From positions 1 to 11,401 of the forward strand of contig DASQWB010000174.1 of the NCBI GenBank assembly GCA_035640455.1: a stretch of DNA of 11,401 bases, given 5' to 3'. A program made the position numbers and the translations under genes. Positions 6,449-11,401 of the stretch are shown in pieces (the first letter of the stretch is position 1; the number at the start of each line of letters is the position of its first letter). The stretch comes from AC-50 sp035640455 (GTDB taxonomy: Bacteria > Actinomycetota > Thermoleophilia > Gaiellales > Gaiellaceae). The notes beneath the pieces were generated by a model, which made no database searches, was not told where the DNA came from, and saw nothing but the letters and a program-made list of their open reading frames with translations.

Positions 6449-8082
6449 CGCACCTCCGCGAGCCGCTTGCGCACGTCGCGCAGCGGTCTCGCGCTCGTCA
6501 CGAACGGGACGCGGTCGAAGTTCCACGCCGGCGGCGGCGAGGTCGTGTACCACTCGAGCGTGTCCGCGAGCCACGGGTCGTTGCCGACCCGGCGGCCGAT
6601 GCGCGCCGTCTTCACCACGTTGGCGAGGAAGACGAGCACGCCGAGCGCGAGGATCCCGGAGCCGATCGACGACATCAGGTTGTACGCCTCCCAGAGCCCA
6701 TGGTGGTCGTAGGTGTAGATCCTGCGCGGCATCCCGAGGAGGCCCAGCATGTGCTGCGGGAAGAACGTGAGGTTGAACCCGATGAAGGTGAGCCAGAAGT
6801 GTGTCTTCCCGAGCCGCTCGTCGAGCACACGCCCGAACATCTTCGGCCACCAGTAGTAGAGCCCGGCGAAGAGCGCGAACGCCGTCCCGCCGAAGAGCAC
6901 GTAGTGCATGTGCGCGACGACGTAGTACGTGTCCGTCACCTGCCAGTCGATCGGGAAGCTCGCGAGGAAGATCCCCGACAGGCCGCCGATCGTGAACAGG
7001 CCGACGAAGCCGAGCGCGAAGAGGAGCGGCGTGTCGAAGATCAGGTTGCCGCGCCAGGTGGTCGCGATCCAGTTGAAGATCTTGATCCCGGTCGGGACGG
7101 CGATCGTCATCGACGAGAGCATGAAGAACACGTTCAGGTACGTGGGCAGGCCGACCGAGAACATGTGGTGCGCCCAGACGAGCATCGAGTAGAAGCCGAT
7201 CGCGACCGTCGAGAACGCGATCGCCTTGTAGCCGAAGATCGGCTTGCGCGAGAAGACTGGGATCACCTCCGAGACGATGCCCATCGCGGGCAGCACCATG
7301 ATGTAGACCTCGGGGTGGCCGAAGAACCAGAAGAGGTGCTGGTAGAGGACCGCGTTGCCGCCCTTGTCGGGAATGAAGAAATGAGTCCCGACCTGCCGGT
7401 CGAGCAGGAGGAGCGTCAGCCCCGCCGAGAGCTCGGTGAGCGCGATCAGGATGAGGATCGCGAAGATCTCGACCGACCAGACGAACAAGGGGAGGCGCAT
7501 CCAGCTCATCCCGCGCGCGCGCATGTTGTGGATCGTGACGATGAAGTTGATCGCGCCGATCACGGACGAGATCGACGTGAGGTGGATGGAGAGAATCCAG
7601 AGGTCCTGGCCGTGGCCCGGTGAGAAGAACTTCTCCGAGAGCGGCACGTAGCTGTACCAGCCGGCGCGTGCGGCGCCCTGCGAGGCGAACCAGCTCGACA
7701 TGAGCACGAGCCCGCCGAGCAGGTAGAGCCAGTACGAGAGCGCGTTCAGGCGCGGGAAGGCCACGTCGCGCGCGCCGATCATGAGCGGTACGAGGAAGTT
7801 CGCGAAGCCGGCGAGGATCGGGACGACGAAGAGGAAGATCATCGTCGTCCCGTGCATCGTGAAGAGCTCGTTGTAGGAATCGCGCGTGACGAAGTGCTCG
7901 TTCGGCGTCGCGAGCTGCGCCCGCATGAGGAGCGCGAAGACCCCGCCGACGAGGAAGAAGACGAGGCTCGTGCCGATGTAGAGGATCCCGATCCGCTTGT
8001 GGTCGACGGTCGTGACCCAGCTCGCGACCCGGCCCTGCGTCCACGGGAGCCTTCCCGGAAGCGCCGTGTCCCTAGCCGCCAC
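6445..8082 (-). CDS. ctaD: Cytochrome c oxidase subunit I (A1-type heme-copper oxidase)
   Basis: 545 residues, starting at GTG 8080-8082 behind a GGAGG site, covering the usual 12-helix core (family length about 530-570). It carries the low-spin heme ligands His77 (TMHGTTM) and His393. His391 (VVAHMHYVL) is the high-spin heme ligand, and His256, His305 and His306 (FGHPEVY, WAHHMF) bind CuB. Tyr260 is the cross-linked tyrosine. Proton-channel residues are intact: Glu258 of the GHPEVY motif and Asp106 (ARDVAFPRLN) for the D channel, Thr331 and Lys334 (VPTGIKIFNW) for the K channel. This places it in the A1 subfamily and predicts proton pumping. It works in the cytoplasmic membrane, reducing O2 with electrons from subunit II. 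It overlaps ctaC by 11 bases and ctaB by 4. No subunit III gene is in the window. Confidence 0.97.
   Translation of the reverse strand: MAARDTALPGRLPWTQGRVASWVTTVDHKRIGILYIGTSLVFFLVGGVFALLMRAQLATPNEHFVTRDSYNELFTMHGTTMIFLFVVPILAGFANFLVPLMIGARDVAFPRLNALSYWLYLLGGLVLMSSWFASQGAARAGWYSYVPLSEKFFSPGHGQDLWILSIHLTSISSVIGAINFIVTIHNMRARGMSWMRLPLFVWSVEIFAILILIALTELSAGLTLLLLDRQVGTHFFIPDKGGNAVLYQHLFWFFGHPEVYIMVLPAMGIVSEVIPVFSRKPIFGYKAIAFSTVAIGFYSMLVWAHHMFSVGLPTYLNVFFMLSSMTIAVPTGIKIFNWIATTWRGNLIFDTPLLFALGFVGLFTIGGLSGIFLASFPIDWQVTDTYYVVAHMHYVLFGGTAFALFAGLYYWWPKMFGRVLDERLGKTHFWLTFIGFNLTFFPQHMLGLLGMPRRIYTYDHHGLWEAYNLMSSIGSGILALGVLVFLANVVKTARIGRRVGNDPWLADTLEWYTTSPPPAWNFDRVPFVTSARPLRDVRKRLAEVR
6451..6457 (-). promoter_or_regulatory. 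Ribosome binding site of ctaB
   Basis: GGAGGTG on the minus strand, inside the last codons of ctaD and two bases before ATG 6446-6448. It supports 6448 as the start and excludes the long upstream extension of the same frame through ctaD. Confidence 0.65.
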
Positions 8083-9058
8083 CGCCGCCTCCGACGATCT
8101 TGCTCTCGACGTACGCGAAGAGCGCGTCGAGCTGCTGCTTCGACCAGCCGTCCGCGACGGGCGGCATGACGCCCGGGATGTTCGGCTGGTCGCGGCCGTT
8201 GCGGAGGATGGTCTCGAAGCCCTGGCGGTCGGTGAGGAGCGGGCTGCCGGTGATATTGGGCCCGTAGTCGCCCTGCCCCTTCAGGCCGTGGCACTTGGCG
8301 CAGACGCCGGTCCATTCCGACCGGCCGAGCTGCGGCTTCGCCTTCGACGACAGCCACCGCTCGTACGCTCCGCGTGGCTCGACGACCACGCGCGCCCTCA
8401 TCGCCGCGTGGAAGATGCCGCAGAACTCGCCGCACTGGCCGCGGTAGGTGCCGGCGCGGTGGGTCTGGAACCACGTGCGGTTCGTCTTGCCGGGGATGGC
8501 GTCGAACTTGCCACCGAGCTCGGGCACCCACCAGCTGTGGTCGACGTCGCCTGAGTGGATGTCGAGCGTGACGACCCTGTTCACGGGCGCGTGCAGCTCG
8601 TCGATCGAGACCGCGCCGTTCGGGTACGTGAACTGCCAGTAGAACTGGTGCGCGTCGACGCGAATGGCGATCCGCTCGCCCGACGCCCGCGCCTTGGGGA
8701 CGTCCTTGATGCCGGGCAGCTTGTAGAAGACGTAGCTCCCGATCCCGGCCAAGATCAGCACCGGCAGCGCCGTCCAGATCAGCTCGAGACGGGTGTGGCC
8801 GCGCACTTGCGGGCCTTCGGCGTCGCGCGGCCGGCCGCGGCGGCGGTAGCGGATCACGAAGGCGATCAGCGCCGCCTCGACGAGGATCAGGATGAGCCCC
8901 GTGAAGAGCGCGATCAGCTTGTAGCTGTCGTTGATCCGGCCGGCGTTCGGCGACTCGGGCGTCTGAGGCGCGAACCCGCCGTTCCCGGCCGCAGCGGCGC
9001 CGGCCAAGAGAAGCGCCGCACCCACGACGAGGCACAGGACGAACGGCCGGCGGCGCAC
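8072..9058 (-). CDS. ctaC: Cytochrome c oxidase subunit II with fused cytochrome c domain (caa3 type)
   Basis: 328 residues from GTG 9056-9058. Residues 1-25 are a signal peptide (RRRPFVLCLVVGAALLLAGAAAA). Two membrane helices follow at about 45-70 (YKLIALFTGLILILVEAALIAFVI) and 92-112 (ELIWTALPVLILAGIGSYVFY). The CuA domain, about 128-228, has ligands His174 (DHSWWVPELGGK), Cys209, Glu211, Cys213, His217 and Met220 (CGEFCGIFHAAM). Residues about 245-322 are a class-I cytochrome c domain: Cys253, Cys256 and His257 (CAKCHG) bind heme and Met298 (IPGVMPP) is the likely sixth ligand. Electrons therefore pass from the attached heme c to CuA and on to subunit I, outside the membrane. The protein ends in six glycines. 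The frame stays open upstream to an ATG at 9176-9178, but that would place about 40 basic residues before the signal peptide and translate the two hairpins. No good ribosome site precedes the GTG. Confidence 0.95.
   Translation of the reverse strand: MRRRPFVLCLVVGAALLLAGAAAAGNGGFAPQTPESPNAGRINDSYKLIALFTGLILILVEAALIAFVIRYRRRGRPRDAEGPQVRGHTRLELIWTALPVLILAGIGSYVFYKLPGIKDVPKARASGERIAIRVDAHQFYWQFTYPNGAVSIDELHAPVNRVVTLDIHSGDVDHSWWVPELGGKFDAIPGKTNRTWFQTHRAGTYRGQCGEFCGIFHAAMRARVVVEPRGAYERWLSSKAKPQLGRSEWTGVCAKCHGLKGQGDYGPNITGSPLLTDRQGFETILRNGRDQPNIPGVMPPVADGWSKQQLDALFAYVESKIVGGGGGG
8088..8092 (-). promoter_or_regulatory. Ribosome binding site of ctaD embedded in the ctaC poly-Gly tail
   Basis: GGAGG on the minus strand, five bases before GTG 8080-8082. 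The same bases encode part of the hexa-glycine end of CtaC, so the Gly tail and the ctaD ribosome site are one sequence. This decides the GTG start. Confidence 0.65.
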
Positions 9059-9064
9059 GACTGA

Positions 9065-9082
9065 GGCACCGCTTGCGGTGCC
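9065..9082. repeat. Hairpin 1 in the ctaC leader
   Basis: GGCACCGC, TT, GCGGTGCC: an 8-base perfect inverted repeat with only two bases between the arms, so in practice a 6-7-pair stem with a small loop. It ends six bases before the proposed ctaC GTG start, exactly where a ribosome site would be expected. There is no T-run, so it is not a classic terminator. Confidence 0.7.
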
Positions 9083-9089
9083 GACATCA

Positions 9090-9116
9090 GGACGCCCAGG
9101 CTCCGCCTGGGCGTCC
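9090..9116. repeat. Hairpin 2 in the ctaC leader: 11-pair stem
   Basis: GGACGCCCAGG (9090-9100), loop CTCCG, CCTGGGCGTCC (9106-9116): an 11-base perfect inverted repeat with a five-base loop, seven bases from hairpin 1. In ctaC mRNA the two would form tandem stem-loops before the start codon. They could instead be copies of a dispersed palindromic element of this genome. No T-run follows on either strand. Confidence 0.75.
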
Positions 9117-9176
9117 GTCTGAAACGACCGGTCGAGCCGCGGACGTCTCACCAACGTGCGTCCTAGTCTATGAGCC

Positions 9177-9467
9177 ATGGCCGAGCGGACGCGGGTGGAG
9201 CTGCCGCCCGGTGTCGGGCGCGAGTTCGAGGTGTTCCTGAACGGCGTGCGGCAGGTCGAGAGCCGTGACTTCCGGCGCGAGGGCGGCAGCCTCGTCTTCG
9301 ACCGCCCGCTCGCGCGCGAGGGCCGGCTCGGCTTCTGGCGCTGGCTCTCGCTCTTCCTCGGCGTCGCCGGCACCTACCGGCAGAACGACACCGTCGACGT
9401 CGCCTACGAGGTCGGCGGCCGGCGCGCCGTCGCGACGGGGCTCCCGCTCGAGCGGGTCGAGAGCTGA
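9177..9467 (+). CDS. Conserved-looking hypothetical protein, 96 residues
   Basis: A soluble-looking 96-residue protein of unknown function starting at ATG 9177. The first half reads as beta strands and turns (REFEVFLNGVRQ, SRDFRREGGSLVFDRPL). Around 51-63 is a hydrophobic, Trp-rich stretch (LGFWRWLSLFLGV), too short and interrupted for a confident membrane helix. It is followed by GTYRQNDTVDVAYEV, another strand pair. The pattern is reminiscent of a small beta-sandwich with a membrane-touching loop. No metal site or catalytic motif is seen. There is no ribosome site before the ATG, and a leaderless transcript is possible. The gene lies 35 bases upstream of the glycosyltransferase in the same direction, so co-transcription is likely. 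G+C-ending codons and the absence of a good alternative frame support it as a real gene. Confidence 0.7.
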   Translation: MAERTRVELPPGVGREFEVFLNGVRQVESRDFRREGGSLVFDRPLAREGRLGFWRWLSLFLGVAGTYRQNDTVDVAYEVGGRRAVATGLPLERVES

Positions 9468-9502
9468 TCGAAGGACGGCCGATTTCCGAACAGACTACGT
9501 CC

Positions 9503-10192
9503 GTGCGGGTGTCGTTCTTGGTCCCGGCGTACAACGAGGCGGCGACCATCGGCGAGGTCCTCGACCGCGTCGAGGCGCTCGAGCTCGACAAGCAGGTGAT
9601 CGTCGTCGACGACGGCTCGACCGACGACACGCCGGCGATCCTCGAGCGCTGGCAGGACGGCGGCGACGGCCGCCTCGTACTGCGCCAGCGAAACCGGGGC
9701 AAGGGTGCAGCGATCCGCGCCGCGATCCCGCACGTCGATGGCGAAATCGCCGTTATCCAGGACGCCGACATGGAGTACGACCCGGTCGACGTGCCCCAGC
9801 TCATCGAGCCGATCCGGCGGGGTGTCGCCGACGTCGTCTTCGGCTCGCGCCTCACCGGCGGCCGGCCGCAGCGCGCCTACCTGTTCTGGCACCTCGTCGG
9901 CAACCGCTTCCTGAGCCTCGTCACCAACGTCCTCTACAACACGACGCTTCACGACATGGAGACCGGCTACAAGGCCTTTCGCGCCGACGTCCTCCGCTCG
10001 CTCGACCTGCGCCACGACGACTTCGCGATCGAGCCGGAGATCACGGCGAAGGTCTGCCTGCGGCGGCTCCGCATCTACGAGCTGCCGATCGCCTACTACG
10101 GGCGCACGTACGCCGAGGGGAAGAAGATCACGTGGCGCGACGGCTTCAAGGCGCTCGGCGTGCTCGTCTCGGTGCGACTCGGTGGCCGGTGA
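9503..10192 (+). CDS. Family-2 glycosyltransferase, dolichyl/polyprenyl-phosphate sugar synthase type
   Basis: 229 residues from GTG 9503 (a second GTG at 9509 is also possible). The GT-A fold is complete: SFLVPAYNEAATIGEVL at the N-terminus, the nucleotide-binding VVDDGSTDDT with Asp36-Asp37, NRGKGAAIRAAI, the metal-binding DAD at 87-89 (IQDADMEYDP), FGSRLTGG, and HDMETGYKAFR with EPEITAK, typical of the DPM1/polyprenol-phosphate glucosyl- or mannosyltransferase branch. It should transfer a sugar from a nucleotide donor to a polyprenyl phosphate at the cytoplasmic membrane face, providing lipid-linked sugar for glycans or glycoproteins. No C-terminal membrane helices are present, as in short soluble members. 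The sugar cannot be told from sequence. It converges on mscL with eight bases between the two stop codons. Confidence 0.9.
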   Translation: MRVSFLVPAYNEAATIGEVLDRVEALELDKQVIVVDDGSTDDTPAILERWQDGGDGRLVLRQRNRGKGAAIRAAIPHVDGEIAVIQDADMEYDPVDVPQLIEPIRRGVADVVFGSRLTGGRPQRAYLFWHLVGNRFLSLVTNVLYNTTLHDMETGYKAFRADVLRSLDLRHDDFAIEPEITAKVCLRRLRIYELPIAYYGRTYAEGKKITWRDGFKALGVLVSVRLGGR

Positions 10193-10200
10193 GCCGGTAG

Positions 10201-10620
10201 CTACGTCACCGTCGCGACCTCGGCGGTGCAGAACGCGCAGCGCCGGGCGGCCCGCGGGATCTCGCTCAGGCACTCGGGGCACTCGCGGACGGTCTCGTCG
10301 ACCGGCGGCTCGGTCTTCCGGCGGGCCATCAACGCGTTCACGGGCTTGACGACGAAGAAGAAGACCGCGGCCGCGATCGAGACGAAGGCGATCACGGCGT
10401 TGATGAAGTCGCCGTAGAGGAAGCGGCTCTCGTGGATGGTGAACGAGAGCGCCGAGAAGTCGTGCTTGCCGGCGATCGCCGCGATGATCGGCGTGATGAT
10501 GTCGGTGACGAACGCCGTGACGAGCGCGGCGAACGCGATCCCGATCACGATCCCGACCGCCATGTCGACGAGGTTGCCGCGCAGCAGAAAGGTGCGGAAT
10601 TCCTTCAGCAAGGCCTGCAT
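10201..10620 (-). CDS. mscL: Large-conductance mechanosensitive channel with C-terminal Cys4 zinc-ribbon-like tail
   Basis: 139 residues from ATG 10618-10620 behind a strong AAAGGAGG site. Residues 1-14 are the amphipathic N-terminal helix (LLKEFRTFLLRGN). TM1 is about 15-44 with the pore-lining VDMAVGIVIGIAFAALV, a short periplasmic loop follows (GKHDFSALSFTIHESRFLYG), and TM2 is about 70-95 (DFINAVIAFVSIAAAVFFFVVKPVN). MscL opens under membrane tension to release solutes on osmotic downshock. The usual C-terminal helical bundle is replaced by a short charged linker and two CxxC pairs, Cys114/Cys117 and Cys128/Cys131 (CPECLSEIP, CAFCTAEV), a probable zinc ribbon in the cytoplasm. It lies 30 bases downstream of the response regulator in the same direction and may be co-transcribed with it. 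Confidence 0.95.
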   Translation of the reverse strand: MQALLKEFRTFLLRGNLVDMAVGIVIGIAFAALVTAFVTDIITPIIAAIAGKHDFSALSFTIHESRFLYGDFINAVIAFVSIAAAVFFFVVKPVNALMARRKTEPPVDETVRECPECLSEIPRAARRCAFCTAEVATVT

Positions 10621-10625
10621 CGCGT

Positions 10626-10633
10626 CCTCCTTT
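10626..10633 (-). promoter_or_regulatory. Strong ribosome binding site of mscL
   Basis: AAAGGAGG on the minus strand, five bases before ATG 10618-10620. It is close to the anti-16S consensus and the strongest ribosome site in the window, sitting in the 30-base gap after the response regulator. Confidence 0.75.
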
Positions 10634-10650
10634 GTGGAAGCGTCGCGATG

Positions 10651-11346
10651 CTACTTGGGGACGGCGTCCAAGCGGTACCCGACGCCGTAGCGCGTCTGGA
10701 TGAAGGTGTGGCGCGGCGCGCGCCGGTCGATCTTCTCGCGCATCTTGCGGACGAAGACGTCGACGGTGCGGTCGCGGCGGGTCTCGCGGCGGCCCCAGAC
10801 GCGCTGCAACAGCTCGTCGCGCGTCACGACCCGCCCTCGCTCCAGCGCGAGCGCGTAGAGGAGTCGGAACTCCGTCGGCGTGAGGCCGGCGCTCTCGCCG
10901 TCGACGTAGGCCTCGACCTGGAGCGGGTCGATGCGGAGCTCCTCGATCTCGATCGGCTCACCGCGGGCCGGCTCCTGCGCCCGCACGCCGCGCCTCGCCG
11001 CCGCCTGCACCCGCGCGACGAGCTCCTTCATCGAGAACGGCTTCACGAGGTAGTCGTCCGCGCCGATCTCGAGCGCGTGGATCCGGTCGTGCTCGGTGCC
11101 GCGGGCGCTGACGACGACGATCGGCGTCCCGATCCCGTCGGCGCGCGCGGCCTCGATGATGCTCCACCCGTCGGTCTGCGGCAGCATCAGGTCGAGGACG
11201 CAGACGTCCGGCCGCTCGTAGCGCAGTCGCGCCAGCCCCTGCTCGCCCTTCGTCACCCAGAGCGGGTCGAAGCCCGCGGCGGCCAGGTGCCGCGCCATCC
11301 CCTGGCCGATGACCTCGTCGTCCTCGACGATCAGAACCTTGGCCAT
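10651..11346 (-). CDS. OmpR/PhoB-family DNA-binding response regulator
   Basis: 231 residues from ATG 11344-11346. The receiver domain, residues 3-115, has the acidic pair Asp9-Asp10, phospho-acceptor Asp52 (VLDLMLPQTDG), Ser80 and Lys102 (DDYLVKPFSMKEL). A linker (about 118-132) leads to a winged-helix effector domain, about 133-227, with LTPTEFRLLYALALERGRVVTRDELLQRVWG, RTVDVFVRKMREKID and the wing TRYGVGYRL. It should bind direct repeats in promoters once phosphorylated by a partner histidine kinase. No kinase is downstream, where mscL follows; one could lie beyond the right edge only if encoded upstream. There is no ribosome site before the ATG, so the message may be nearly leaderless. 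Its signal and targets are unknown. Confidence 0.93.
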   Translation of the reverse strand: MAKVLIVEDDEVIGQGMARHLAAAGFDPLWVTKGEQGLARLRYERPDVCVLDLMLPQTDGWSIIEAARADGIGTPIVVVSARGTEHDRIHALEIGADDYLVKPFSMKELVARVQAAARRGVRAQEPARGEPIEIEELRIDPLQVEAYVDGESAGLTPTEFRLLYALALERGRVVTRDELLQRVWGRRETRRDRTVDVFVRKMREKIDRRAPRHTFIQTRYGVGYRLDAVPK

Positions 11347-11350
11347 CTAG

Positions 11351-11366
11351 GGTCACGATAATGACC
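11351..11366 (-). promoter_or_regulatory. Inverted repeat and possible -10 element before the response regulator
   Basis: On the minus strand GGTCA-TTATCG-TGACC is a 16-base inverted repeat with five-base arms, ending four bases before the ATG. TATCGT at 11355-11360 within it fits a -10 element that would start transcription within a couple of bases of the ATG. No good -35 is visible. A dimeric repressor or the regulator itself might bind here, but OmpR-family proteins usually prefer direct repeats. Confidence 0.35.
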
Positions 11367-11401
11367 AGCAGGCGGTGCGCGGGGCTCGGGGCCGGTGAAC
11401 G

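Larger units (their letters stand above)
9059..9176. promoter_or_regulatory. Divergent control region between ctaC and the 96-residue gene
   Basis: This 118-base spacer must hold promoters for the oxidase cluster (minus) and for the plus-strand pair. Besides the two hairpins it has TAGTCT at 9164-9169. As a -10 element seven bases before ATG 9177 this would give a leaderless message for the plus gene, but I see no good matching -35. Bases 9175-9180 (CCATGG) form a palindrome carrying an ATG on both strands. The minus-strand ATG is in frame with ctaC but is not favoured as its start. Confidence 0.35.

Noticed and set aside
4988..7623. Two long plus-strand open frames (574 and 468 codons) opposite ctaB and ctaD
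   Set aside because: Low-complexity Arg/Glu/Asp-rich translations antisense to certain oxidase genes; shadow frames of high-GC coding sequence.
6449..8044. Extension of the ctaB frame upstream to give a 929-residue protein
   Set aside because: The added part is an out-of-frame reading of ctaD with no family resemblance. ATG 6446-6448 has its own GGAGGTG site and the ATGA overlap.
9059..9373. Upstream extension of CtaC to ATG 9178 or beyond
   Set aside because: It would add about 40 or more basic residues ahead of a good signal peptide, translate the two hairpins, and at 9177-9373 run antisense to the 96-residue gene.
10193..10204. Palindrome GTAGCTAC at the glycosyltransferase/mscL junction as terminator
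   Set aside because: Too short, no loop and no T-run; the junction has only eight bases and overlaps the mscL stop.
9404..10282. Minus-strand frame of 292 codons opposite the glycosyltransferase
   Set aside because: Antisense to a gene with complete GT2 motifs; no recognisable features of its own.

Overview
This is a high-GC window (roughly 70 percent G+C, G/C-ending codons) with closely packed and often overlapping genes. Gene content and protein style suggest an actinobacterium, most likely of the deep-branching class Thermoleophilia (Gaiellales or Solirubrobacterales relatives). That placement is inferred from family resemblance, not from a marker gene. No tRNA, rRNA, CRISPR array, insertion sequence or phage module was seen.

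Layout. At the left edge is the 5' end of a minus-strand inositol-monophosphatase-fold gene resembling histidinol-phosphatase (1-195). Divergent from it is a secreted collagen-like protein (323-1873). This has a signal peptide, three copies of a 41-residue Cys/Trp module, about 91 uninterrupted Gly-X-Y triplets and a C-terminal beta-type domain.

A long minus-strand cluster (read from 9058 down to 1905) follows: ctaC with a fused cytochrome c domain, ctaD, ctaB with an N-terminal CtaA-like half-domain, a 57-residue single-span membrane protein, an amidase-signature enzyme and a large secreted fibronectin-III-like protein. The first five genes overlap at every junction (11, 4, 4 and 4 bases) and the sixth follows after 22 bases. 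The cluster therefore looks like one translationally coupled operon. The first three genes make a caa3-type terminal oxidase and part of its heme supply. The last three are unexpected passengers.

Upstream of ctaC, a 118-base divergent spacer holds two strong hairpins. On its other side a 96-residue protein of unknown function and a family-2 polyprenyl-phosphate-type glycosyltransferase run on the plus strand. They converge on a minus-strand pair at the right edge: an OmpR/PhoB-type response regulator (10651-11346) followed after 30 bases by mscL (10201-10620), whose C-terminus carries a zinc-ribbon-like Cys4 motif. A 16-base inverted repeat lies just before the response regulator.

Points of most interest: the exact 41-residue triple repeat in the collagen-like protein, the CtaA-half/CtaB fusion, the amidase and Fn3 protein tied to an oxidase operon, two genes whose conserved N-termini lack any ATG/GTG/TTG start, MscL with a Cys4 tail beside a response regulator, and the hairpin pair before ctaC. 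None of these proves a new system. They are specific, checkable leads.
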